A program made the position numbers and the translations under genes. A stretch of DNA of 64,000 nt from Xestospongia muta (Eukaryota; Porifera; Demospongiae; Haplosclerida; Petrosiidae), in the NCBI GenBank assembly GCA_963693285.1, contig OY848921.1:4893497-4957496 (forward strand). Reading direction: 5' to 3'. Below the pieces are notes generated by a model, which searched no databases, was not told where the DNA came from, and saw nothing but the letters and a program-made list of their open reading frames with translations. Positions 11,295 to 23,046 of this stretch are shown here, in pieces (position 1 is the first letter of the stretch; every line of letters begins with the position of its first letter).

Positions 11295-14200
11295 GAGTAT
11301 TAACCTATTTAGACTACTTTATTAGTATATTTAAGACAGATAAACTTACTAAACTCTTTAGATCAGCTTATTTAACCAGTTTTCACAGTTAATTTCTAAT
11401 CTTTTTTAACTTTCAAAAAGCTCTAAACTCTTTATTTTAGAGTTTTAACCTATTTAGACTACTTTATTAGTATATTTAAGACAGATAAACTTACTAAACT
11501 CTTTAGGTCAGCTTATTTAACCAGTTTTCACAGTTAATTTCTAATCTTTTTTAACTTTCAAAAAGCTCTAAACTCTTTATTTTAGAGTTTTAACCTATTT
11601 AGACTACTTTATTAGTATATTTAAGACAGATAAACTTACTAAACTCTTTAGATCAGCTTATTTAACCAGTTTTCACAGTTAATTTCTAATCTTTTTTAAC
11701 TTTCAAAAAGCTCTAAACACTTTATTTTAGAGTTTTAACCTATTTAGACTACTTTATTACTATATTTAAGACAGATAAACTTACTAAACTCTTTAGATCA
11801 ACTTATTTAACCAATTTTTACAGTTAATTTCTAATCTTTTTTAACTTTCAAAAAGATCTTAACTCTTTATTTTAGAGTTTTAACCTATTTAGACTACTTT
11901 ATTAGTATATTTAATTGAGATAAACTTACTAAACTCTTTAGATCAGCTTATTTAACCAATTAATACAGTTAATTTCTAATCTTTTTTAACTTTCAAAAAG
12001 CTCTAAACTCTTTATTTTAGAGTTTTAACCTATTTAGACTACTTTATTAGTATATTTAAGACAGATAAACTTACTAAACTCTGTAGACACCTTATTTAAC
12101 CAGTTTTCAAAGTTAATTTCTAATCTTTTTAACTTTGAAAAAGCTCTAAACACTTTATTTTAGAGTTTTAACCTATTTAGACTACTTTATTAGTATATTT
12201 AAGAGAGATAAACTTACTAAACTCTTTAGATCAGCTTATTTAACCAGTTTAACAGTTAATTTCTAATCTTTTTTAACTTTCAAAAAGCTCTAAAATCTTT
12301 ATTTTAGAGTTTTAACCTATTTAGACTACTTTATTAGTATATTTAAGAGAGATAAACTTACTAAACTCTTTAGATCAGCTTATTTAACCAGTTTTCACAG
12401 TTAATTTCTAATCTTTTTTAACTTTCAAAAAGCTCTAAACACTTTATTTTAGAGTTTTAACCTATTTAGACTACTTTATTAGTATATTTAAGACAGATGA
12501 ACTTACTAAACTCTTTAGATCAGCTTATTTAACCAGTTTTCACAGTTAATTTCTAATCTTTTTTAACTATCAAAAAGCTCTAAACAGTTATTTTTAGCGT
12601 TTTAACCTATTTAGACAACTTTATTAGTATATTTAAACAGATAAACTTACTAAACTCCTTAGCTCAGCTTATTTAACCAGTTTTCACAGTTAATTTCTAA
12701 TTTTTTTAACTTTCAAAAAGCTCTAAACTCTTTATTTTAGAGTTTTAACCTATTTAGACTACTTTATTAGTATATTTAAGAGAGATAAACTTACTAAACT
12801 CTTTAGATCAGCTTATTTAACCAGTTTACACAGTTGATTTCTAATCTTTTTTAACTTTCAAAAAGCTCTAAACACTTTACTTTAGAGTTTTAACCTATTT
12901 TGACTACTTTATTAGTATATTTAAGACAGATAAACTTACTAAACTCTTTAGATCAGCTTATTTAACCAGTTTTCACAGTTAATTTCTAATCTTTTTTAAC
13001 TTTCAAAAAGCTCTAAACTCTTTATTTTAGAGTTTTAACCTATTTAGACTACTTTATTAGTATATTTAAGACAGATAAACTTACTAAACTCTTTAGATCA
13101 GCTTATTTAACCAGTTTTTACAGTTAATTTCTAATCTTTTTAACTTTCAAAAAGCCCTAAACACTTTATTTTAGAGTTTTAACCTATTTAGACTACTTTA
13201 TTAGTATATTTAAGACAGATGAACTTACTAAACTCTTTAGATCAGCTTATTTAACCAGTTTTCACAGTTAATTTCTAATCTTTTTTAACTTTCAAAAAGC
13301 TCTAAACAGTTATTTTTAGCGTTTTAACCTATTTAGACTACTTTATTAGTATATTTAAACATATAAACTTACTAAACTCCTTAGCTCAGCTTATTTAACC
13401 AGTTTTCACAGTTAATTTCTAATCTTTTTTAACTTTCAAAAAGCTCTAAACTCTTTATTTTAGAGTTTTAACCTATTTAGACTACTTTATTAGTATATTT
13501 AAGACAGATAAACTTACTAAACTCTTTAGATCAGCTTATTTAACCAGTTTACACAGTTGATTTCTAATCTTTTTTAACTTTCAAAAAGCTGTAAACTCTT
13601 TACTTTAGAGTTTTAACCTATTTAGACTACTTTATTAGTATATTTAAGACAGATAAACTTACTAAACTCTTTAGATCAGCTTATTTAACCAGTTTTCACA
13701 GTTAATTTCTAATCTTTTTTAACTTTCTAAAAGCTCTAAACTCTTTATTTTAGAGTTTTAACCTATTTAGACTACTTTATTAGTATATTTAAGACAGATA
13801 AACTTACTAAACTCTTTAGATCAGCTTATTTAATCAGTTTTCACAGTTAATTTCTAATCTTTTTTAACTTTCAAAAAGCTCTAAACACTTTATTTTAGAG
13901 TTTAAACCTATTTAGACTACTTTATTAGTATATTTAAGACAGATAAACTTACTAAACTCTTTAGATCAGCTTATTTAACCAGTTTTCACAGTTGATTTCT
14001 AATCTTTTTTAACTTTCAAAAAGCTCTAATCAGTTATTTTTAGCGTTTTAACCTATTTAGACAACTTTATTAGTATATTTAAGAGAGATAAACTTACTAA
14101 ACTCTTTAGATCAGCTTATTTAACCAGTTTTCACAGTTGATTTCTAATCTTTTTTAACTTTCAAAAAGCTCTAAACAGTTATTTTTAGCATTTTAACCTA

Positions 14201-14911
14201 TTTAGACAACTTTATTAGTATATTTAAACAGATAAAATTACTAAACTCCTTAGCTCAGCTTATTTAACCAGTTTTCACAGTTAATTTCTAATCTTTTTTA
14301 ACTTTCAAAAAGCTCTAAACTCTTTATTTTAGAGTTTTAACCTATTTAGACTACTTTATTAGTATATTTAAGACAGATAAACTTACTAAACTCTTTAGAT
14401 CAGCTTATTTAACCAGTTTACACAGTTGATTTCTAATCTTTTTTAACTTTCAAAAAGCTCTAAACTCTTTACTTTAGAGTTTTAACCTATTTTGACTACT
14501 TTATTAGTATATTTAAGAGAGATAAACTTACTAAACTCTTTAGATCAGCTTATTTAACCAGTTTTCACAGTTAATTTCTAATCTTTTTTAACTTTCAAAA
14601 ACCTCTAAACACTTTATTTTAGAGTTTTAACCTATTTAGACTACTTTATTAGTATATTTAAGAGAGATAAACTTACTAAACTCTTTAGATCAGCTTATTT
14701 AACCAGTTTTCACAGTTAATTTCTAATCTTTTTTAACTTTCAAAAAGCTCTAAACACTTTATTTTAGAGTTTTAACCTATTTAGACTACTTTCTTAGTAC
14801 ATTTAATTGAGATAAACTTACTAAACTCTTTAGATCAGCTTATTTAACCAATTTTTACAGTTAATTTCTAATCTTTTTTAACTTTCAAAAAGCTCTAAAC
14901 TCTTTATTTTA
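11295..14911 (+). repeat. Higher-order repeat A, unit 1 (3617 bp, 25 monomers)
   Basis: Units are phased here on the rare GAGTATTAACC variant (11295, 14912, 18384, 21855). Downstream markers keep the same order: GGTCAGC, TTATTACTATATTT, AAAGATCTTAAC (11855, 15472, 18943, 22415), CCAATTAATACAG (11961, 15578, 19049, 22521), CTGTAGACACC, CCAGTTTAACAG, AACTATCAAAAAG and CCAGTTTACACAG. Unit 1 matches unit 2 until about 14175, then differs: a type II pair with AAACAGATAAAATTAC replaces the CTTATTAAAC and type IIb block of later units. It is one monomer longer than units 2 and 3. Confidence 0.88.
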
Positions 14912-15204
14912 GAGTATTAACCTATTTAGACTACTTTATTAGTATATTTAAGACAGATAAACTTACTAAACTCTTTAGATCAGCTTATTTAACCAGTTTT
15001 CACAGTTAATTTCTAATCTTTTTTAACTTTCAAAAAGCTCTAAACTCTTTATTTTAGAGTTTTAACCTATTTAGACTACTTTATTAGTATATTTAAGACA
15101 GATAAACTTACTAAACTCTTTAGGTCAGCTTATTTAACCAGTTTTCACAGTTAATTTCTAATCTTTTTTAACTTTCAAAAAGCTCTAAACTCTTTATTTT
15201 AGAG

Positions 15205-15349
15205 TTTTAACCTATTTAGACTACTTTATTAGTATATTTAAGACAGATAAACTTACTAAACTCTTTAGATCAGCTTATTTAACCAGTTTTCACAGTTAAT
15301 TTCTAATCTTTTTTAACTTTCAAAAAGCTCTAAACACTTTATTTTAGAG
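15205..15349 (+). repeat. Representative consensus-like monomer (type III, 145 bp)
   Basis: This 145 bp copy matches the consensus I derived by eye at every position except 132, where type III has A (CACTTTATTTTAGAG) and type I has T (CTCTTTATTTTAGAG). Counting from its first T, it contains a GATC site at 64-67 and two AGCT sites at 68-71 and 122-125. Type III and type I monomers are otherwise nearly interchangeable and together make up most of the array. It can serve as the reference unit for the position numbering used in the other entries. Confidence 0.93.
15256..15268. repeat. Short palindrome CTAAA-CTC-TTTAG, example copy
   Basis: Consensus positions 52-64 read CTAAACTCTTTAG, a perfect 5-bp inverted repeat around a 3-bp spacer, followed directly by the GATC at 64-67. 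It is present in most monomers. Losses include CTCGTTAG (near 4989, 7883, 39025, 50340), CTCTGTAG (near 2095, 5857, 12081, 15697) and AAACAGTTTAG (near 44466 and 47645). It also forms half of the internal direct repeat CTAAACTCTTTA (52-63 and 126-137). Confidence 0.75.
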
Positions 15350-15353
15350 TTTT
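15324..15353. repeat. Imperfect inverted repeat (dyad) in the monomer, example copy
   Basis: Consensus positions 120-130 read AAAGCTCTAAA, and positions 139-145 plus 1-4 of the next monomer read TTTAGAGTTTT. These arms are reverse complements apart from one position, separated by an 8-bp spacer (CACTTTAT here, CTCTTTAT in type I). The core arms CTCTAAA/TTTAGAG are perfect. In type II the right arm is TTTAGCGTTTT, which adds a second mismatch inside the core. The dyad therefore sits in a subtype-defining part of the monomer. Dyad symmetry has been reported as a feature of many centromeric satellites that lack a CENP-B box; whether that applies here is inference. Confidence 0.8.
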
Positions 15354-18300
15354 AACCTATTTAGACTACTTTATTACTATATTTAAGACAGATAAACTTA
15401 CTAAACTCTTTAGATCAACTTATTTAACCAATTTTTACAGTTAATTTCTAATCTTTTTTAACTTTCAAAAAGATCTTAACTCTTTATTTTAGAGTTTTAA
15501 CCTATTTAGACTACTTTATTAGTATATTTAATTGAGATAAACTTACTAAACTCTTTAGATCAGCTTATTTAACCAATTAATACAGTTAATTTCTAATCTT
15601 TTTTAACTTTCAAAAAGCTCTAAACTCTTTATTTTAGAGTTTTAACCTATTTAGACTACTTTATTAGTATATTTAAGACAGATAAACTTACTAAACTCTG
15701 TAGACACCTTATTTAACCAGTTTTCAAAGTTAATTTCTAATCTTTTTAACTTTGAAAAAGCTCTAAACACTTTATTTTAGAGTTTTAACCTATTTAGACT
15801 ACTTTATTAGTATATTTAAGAGAGATAAACTTACTAAACTCTTTAGATCAGCTTATTTAACCAGTTTAACAGTTAATTTCTAATCTTTTTTAACTTTCAA
15901 AAAGCTCTAAAATCTTTATTTTAGAGTTTTAACCTATTTAGACTACTTTATTAGTATATTTAAGAGAGATAAACTTACTAAACTCTTTAGATCAGCTTAT
16001 TTAACCAGTTTTCACAGTTAATTTCTAATCTTTTTTAACTTTCAAAAAGCTCTAAACACTTTATTTTAGAGTTTTAACCTATTTAGACTACTTTATTAGT
16101 ATATTTAAGACAGATGAACTTACTAAACTCTTTAGATCAGCTTATTTAACCAGTTTTCACAGTTAATTTCTAATCTTTTTTAACTATCAAAAAGCTCTAA
16201 ACAGTTATTTTTAGCGTTTTAACCTATTTAGACAACTTTATTAGTATATTTAAACAGATAAACTTACTAAACTCCTTAGCTCAGCTTATTTAACCAGTTT
16301 TCACAGTTAATTTCTAATTTTTTTAACTTTCAAAAAGCTCTAAACTCTTTATTTTAGAGTTTTAACCTATTTAGACTACTTTATTAGTATATTTAAGAGA
16401 GATAAACTTACTAAACTCTTTAGATCAGCTTATTTAACCAGTTTACACAGTTGATTTCTAATCTTTTTTAACTTTCAAAAAGCTCTAAACACTTTACTTT
16501 AGAGTTTTAACCTATTTTGACTACTTTATTAGTATATTTAAGACAGATAAACTTACTAAACTCTTTAGATCAGCTTATTTAACCAGTTTTCACAGTTAAT
16601 TTCTAATCTTTTTTAACTTTCAAAAAGCTCTAAACTCTTTATTTTAGAGTTTTAACCTATTTAGACTACTTTATTAGTATATTTAAGACAGATAAACTTA
16701 CTAAACTCTTTAGATCAGCTTATTTAACCAGTTTTTACAGTTAATTTCTAATCTTTTTAACTTTCAAAAAGCCCTAAACACTTTATTTTAGAGTTTTAAC
16801 CTATTTAGACTACTTTATTAGTATATTTAAGACAGATGAACTTACTAAACTCTTTAGATCAGCTTATTTAACCAGTTTTCACAGTTAATTTCTAATCTTT
16901 TTTAACTTTCAAAAAGCTCTAAACAGTTATTTTTAGCGTTTTAACCTATTTAGACTACTTTATTAGTATATTTAAACATATAAACTTACTAAACTCCTTA
17001 GCTCAGCTTATTTAACCAGTTTTCACAGTTAATTTCTAATCTTTTTTAACTTTCAAAAAGCTCTAAACTCTTTATTTTAGAGTTTTAACCTATTTAGACT
17101 ACTTTATTAGTATATTTAAGACAGATAAACTTACTAAACTCTTTAGATCAGCTTATTTAACCAGTTTACACAGTTGATTTCTAATCTTTTTTAACTTTCA
17201 AAAAGCTGTAAACTCTTTACTTTAGAGTTTTAACCTATTTAGACTACTTTATTAGTATATTTAAGACAGATAAACTTACTAAACTCTTTAGATCAGCTTA
17301 TTTAACCAGTTTTCACAGTTAATTTCTAATCTTTTTTAACTTTCTAAAAGCTCTAAACTCTTTATTTTAGAGTTTTAACCTATTTAGACTACTTTATTAG
17401 TATATTTAATACAGATAAACTTACTAAACTCTTTAGATCAGCTTATTTAATCAGTTTTCACAGTTAATTTCTAATCTTTTTTAACTTTCAAAAAGCTCTA
17501 AACACTTTATTTTAGAGTTTAAACCTATTTAGACTACTTTATTAGTATATTTAAGACAGATAAACTTACTAAACTCTTTAGATCAGCTTATTTAACCAGT
17601 TTTCACAGTTGATTTCTAATCTTTTTTAACTTTCAAAAAGCTCTAATCAGTTATTTTTAGCGTTTTAACCTATTTAGACAACTTTATTAGTATATTTAAG
17701 AGAGATAAACTTACTAAACTCTTTAGATCAGCTTATTTAACCAGTTTTCACAGTTGATTTCTAATCTTTTTTAACTTTCAAAAAGCTCTAAACTCTTTAT
17801 TTTAGAGTTTTAATCTATTTAGACTACTTTATTAGTATATTTAAGACAGATAAACTTATTAAACTCTTTAGATCAGCTTATTTAACCAGTTTTCACACTT
17901 AATTTCTAATCTTTTTTGACTTTCAAAAAGCTCTAAACAGTTATTTTTAGCGTTTTAACCTAGTTAGACCACTTCCTTAGTATATTTAAAAGAGATAAAC
18001 TTACTAAACTCTTTAGATCAGCTTATTTAATCAGTTTTCACAGTTAATTTCTAATCTTTTTTAACTTTCAAAAAGCTCTAAACAGTTATTTTCAGCGTTT
18101 TAACCATTTAGACCACTTTATTAGTATATTTAAGACAGATAAACTTACTAAACTCTTTAGATCACCTTATTTAACCAGTTTTCAAACTTAATTTCTAAAC
18201 TTTTTTAACTTTCAAAAAGCTCTAAACACTTTATTTTAGAGTTTAAACCTATTTAGACTACTTTATTAGTATATTTAAGACAGATAAACTTACTAAACTC

Positions 18301-18383
18301 TTTAGATCAGCTTATTTAACCAGTTTTCACAGTTAATTTCTAATCTTTTTTAACTTTCAAAAAGCTCTAAACTCTTTATTTTA

Positions 18384-21300
18384 GAGTATTAACCTATTTA
18401 GACTACTTTATTAGTATATTTAAGACAGATAAACTTACTAAACTCTTTAGATCAGCTTATTTAACCAGTTTTCACAGTTAATTTCTAATCTTTTTTAACT
18501 TTCAAAAAGCTCTAAACTCTTTATTTTAGAGTTTTAACCTATTTAGACTACTTTATTAGTATATTTAAGACAGATAAACTTACTAAACTCTTTAGGTCAG
18601 CTTATTTAACCAGTTTTCACAGTTAATTTCTAATCTTTTTTAACTTTCAAAAAGCTCTAAACTCTTTATTTTAGAGTTTTAACCTATTTAGACTACTTTA
18701 TTAGTATATTTAAGACAGATAAACTTACTAAACTCTTTAGATCAGCTTATTTAACCAGTTTTCACAGTTAATTTCTAATCTTTTTAACTTTCAAAAAGCT
18801 CTAAACACTTTATTTTAGAGTTTTAACCTATTTAGACTACTTTATTACTATATTTAAGACAGATAAACTTACTAAACTCTTTAGATCAACTTATTTAACC
18901 AATTTTTACAGTTAATTTCTAATCTTTTTTAACTTTCAAAAAGATCTTAACTCTTTATTTTAGAGTTTTAACCTATTTAGACTACTTTATTAGTATATTT
19001 AATTGAGATAAACTTACTAAACTCTTTAGATCAGCTTATTTAACCAATTAATACAGTTAATTTCTAATCTTTTTTAACTTTCAAAAAGCTCTAAACTCTT
19101 TATTTTAGAGTTTTAACCTATTTAGACTACTTTATTAGTATATTTAAGACAGATAAACTTACTAAACTCTGTAGACACCTTATTTAACCAGTTTTCAAAG
19201 TTAATTTCTAATCTTTTTAACTTTGAAAAAGCTCTAAACACTTTATTTTAGAGTTTTAACCTATTTAGACTACTTTATTAGTATATTTAAGAGAGATAAA
19301 CTTACTAAACTCTTTAGATCAGCTTATTTAACCAGTTTAACAGTTAATTTCTAATCTTTTTTAACTTTCAAAAAGCTCTAAAATCTTTATTTTAGAGTTT
19401 TAACCTATTTAGACTACTTTATTAGTATATTTAAGAGAGATAAACTTACTAAACTCTTTAGATCAGCTTATTTAACCAGTTTTCACAGTTAATTTCTAAT
19501 CTTTTTTAACTTTCAAAAAGCTCTAAACACTTTATTTTAGAGTTTTAACCTATTTAGACTACTTTATTAGTATATTTAAGACAGATGAACTTACTAAACT
19601 CTTTAGATCAGCTTATTTAACCAGTTTTCACAGTTAATTTCTAATCTTTTTTAACTATCAAAAAGCTCTAAACAGTTATTTTTAGCGTTTTAACCTATTT
19701 AGACAACTTTATTAGTATATTTAAACAGATAAACTTACTAAACTCCTTAGCTCAGCTTATTTAACCAGTTTTCACAGTTAATTTCTAATTTTTTTAACTT
19801 TCAAAAAGCTCTAAACTCTTTATTTTAGAGTTTTAACCTATTTAGACTACTTTATTAGTATATTTAAGAGAGATAAACTTACTAAACTCTTTAGATCAGC
19901 TTATTTAACCAGTTTACACAGTTGATTTCTAATCTTTTTTAACTTTCAAAAAGCTCTAAACACTTTACTTTAGAGTTTTAACCTATTTTGACTACTTTAT
20001 TAGTATATTTAAGACAGATAAACTTACTAAACTCTTTAGATCAGCTTATTTAACCAGTTTTCACAGTTAATTTCTAATCTTTTTTAACTTTCAAAAAGCT
20101 CTAAACTCTTTATTTTAGAGTTTTAACCTATTTAGACTACTTTATTAGTATATTTAAGACAGATAAACTTACTAAACTCTTTAGATCAGCTTATTTAACC
20201 AGTTTTTACAGTTAATTTCTAATCTTTTTAACTTTCAAAAAGCCCTAAACACTTTATTTTAGAGTTTTAACCTATTTAGACTACTTTATTAGTATATTTA
20301 AGACAGATGAACTTACTAAACTCTTTAGATCAGCTTATTTAACCAGTTTTCACAGTTAATTTCTAATCTTTTTTAACTTTCAAAAAGCTCTAAACAGTTA
20401 TTTTTAGCGTTTTAACCTATTTAGACTACTTTATTAGTATATTTAAACATATAAACTTACTAAACTCCTTAGCTCAGCTTATTTAACCAGTTTTCACAGT
20501 TAATTTCTAATCTTTTTTAACTTTCAAAAAGCTCTAAACTCTTTATTTTAGAGTTTTAACCTATTTAGACTACTTTATTAGTATATTTAAGACAGATAAA
20601 CTTACTAAACTCTTTAGATCAGCTTATTTAACCAGTTTACACAGTTGATTTCTAATCTTTTTTAACTTTCAAAAAGCTGTAAACTCTTTACTTTAGAGTT
20701 TTAACCTATTTAGACTACTTTATTAGTATATTTAAGACAGATAAACTTACTAAACTCTTTAGATCAGCTTATTTAACCAGTTTTCACAGTTAATTTCTAA
20801 TCTTTTTTAACTTTCTAAAAGCTCTAAACTCTTTATTTTAGAGTTTTAACCTATTTAGACTACTTTATTAGTATATTTAAGACAGATAAACTTACTAAAC
20901 TCTTTAGATCAGCTTATTTAATCAGTTTTCACAGTTAATTTCTAATCTTTTTTAACTTTCAAAAAGCTCTAAACACTTTATTTTAGAGTTTAAACCTATT
21001 TAGACTACTTTATTAGTATATTTAAGACAGATAAACTTACTAAACTCTTTAGATCAGCTTATTTAACTAGTTTTCACAGTTGATTTCTAATCTTTTTTAA
21101 CTTTCAAAAAGCTCTAATCAGTTATTTTTAGCGTTTTAACCTATTTAGACAACTTTATTAGTATATTTAAGAGAGATAAACTTACTAAACTCTTTAGATC
21201 AGCTTATTTAACCAGTTTTCACAGTTGATTTCTAATCTTTTTTAACTTTCAAAAAGCTCTAAACTCTTTATTTTAGAGTTTTAATCTATTTAGACTACTT

Positions 21301-21854
21301 TATTAGTATATTTAAGACAGATAAACTTATTAAACTCTTTAGATCAGCTTATTTAACCAGTTTTCACACTTAATTTCTAATCTTTTTTGACTTTCAAAAA
21401 GCTCTAAACAGTTATTTTTAGCGTTTTAACCTAGTTAGACCACTTCCTTAGTATATTTAAAAGAGATAAACTTACTAAACTCTTTAGATCAGCTTATTTA
21501 ATCAGTTTTCACAGTTAATTTCTAATCTTTTTTAACTTTCAAAAAGCTCTAAACAGTTATTTTCAGCGTTTTAACCATTTAGACCACTTTATTAGTATAT
21601 TTAAGACAGATAAACTTACTAAACTCTTTAGATCACCTTATTTAACCAGTTTTCAAACTTAATTTCTAAACTTTTTTAACTTTCAAAAAGCTCTAAACAC
21701 TTTATTTTAGAGTTTAAACCTATTTAGACTACTTTATTAGTATATTTAAGACAGATAAACTTACTAAACTCTTTAGATCAGCTTATTTAACCAGTTTTCA
21801 CAGTTAATTTCTAATCTTTTTTAACTTTCAAAAAGCTCTAAACTCTTTATTTTA
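18384..21854 (+). repeat. Higher-order repeat A, unit 3 (3471 bp, 24 monomers)
   Basis: In-register copy of unit 2, including the TTTTTTGACTTTC variant near 17910 and 21385, which is absent from the related 10 kb segment. That variant arose before the unit 2/3 duplication but after the split from the 10 kb segment. Private changes include TTTAACTAG near 21063. Confidence 0.9.
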
Positions 21855-23046
21855 GAGTATTAACCTATTTAGACTACTTTATTAGTATATTTAAGACAGA
21901 TAAACTTACTAAACTCTTTAGATCAGCTTATTTAACCAGTTTTCACAGTTAATTTCTAATCTTTTTTAACTTTCAAAAAGCTCTAAACTCTTTATTTTAG
22001 AGTTTTAACCTATTTAGACTACTTTATTAGTATATTTAAGACAGATAAACTTACTAAACTCTTTAGGTCAGCTTATTTAACCAGTTTTCACAGTTAATTT
22101 CTAATCTTTTTTAACTTTCAAAAAGCTCTAAACTCTTTATTTTAGAGTTTTAACCTATTTAGACTACTTTATTAGTATATTTAAGACAGATAAACTTACT
22201 AAACTCTTTAGATCAGCTTATTTAACCAGTTTTCACAGTTAATTTCTAATCTTTTTTAACTTACAAAAAGCTCTAAACACTTTATTTTAGAGTTTTAACC
22301 TATTTAGACTACTTTATTACTATATTTAAGACAGATAAACTTACTAAACTCTTTAGATCAACTTATTTAACCAATTTTTACAGTTAATTTCTAATCTTTT
22401 TTAACTTTCAAAAAGATCTTAACTCTTTATTTTAGAGTTTTAACCTATTTAGACTACTTTATTAGTATATTTAATTGAGATAAACTTACTAAACTCTTTA
22501 GATCAGCTTATTTAACCAATTAATACAGTTAATTTCTAATCTTTTTTAACTTTCAAAAAGCTCTAAACTCTTTATTTTAGAGTTTTAACCTATTTAGACT
22601 ACTTTATTAGTATATTTAAGACAGATAAACTTACTAAACTCTGTAGACACCTTATTTAACCAGTTTTCAAAGTTAATTTCTAATCTTTTTAACTTTGAAA
22701 AAGCTCTAAACACTTTATTTTAGAGTTTTAACCTATTTAGACTACTTTATTAGTATATTTAAGAGAGATAAACTTACTAAACTCTTTAGATCAGCTTATT
22801 TAACCAGTTTAACAGTTAATTTCTAATCTTTTTTAACTTTCAAAAAGCTCTAAAATCTTTATTTTAGAGTTTTAACCTATTTAGACTACTTTATTAGTAT
22901 ATTTAAGAGAGATAAACTTACTAAACTCTTTAGATCAGCTTATTTAACCAGTTTTCACAGTTAATTTCTAATCTTTTTTAACTTTCAAAAAGCTCTAAAC
23001 ACTTTATTTTAGAGTTTTAACCTATTTAGACTACTTTATTAGTATA
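21855..23046 (+). repeat. Higher-order repeat A, unit 4 (truncated)
   Basis: Follows unit 3 in register for about 1.2 kb (GGTCAGC, ATCTTAAC, CCAATTAATACAG, CTGTAGACACC, CCAGTTTAACAG). It stops matching at about 23047, where AAGACAGATGAAC is replaced by AAGAGAGATAAAC followed by type II monomers. This is the right-hand breakpoint of the 3.47 kb family. The stretch 23047-24830 is made of related monomers in a different order and leads into the next higher-order repeat. Confidence 0.86.

Larger units (their letters stand above)
14912..18383 (+). repeat. Higher-order repeat A, unit 2 (3472 bp, 24 monomers)
   Basis: A complete 24-monomer unit. It ends with a block (about 17790-18330: CTTATTAAAC, CACTTAATTTC, type IIb monomer, TTTTCAGCG, ACCATTTAGACC, TTTTCAAAC) that is also found at about 9980-10520 (offset 7812). 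Differences from unit 3 that I noticed are single bases, such as AATACAGAT versus AAGACAGAT near 17408 and 20879, and a T-run length change near 15310 and 18780. High identity between neighbours suggests recent amplification. Confidence 0.9.
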
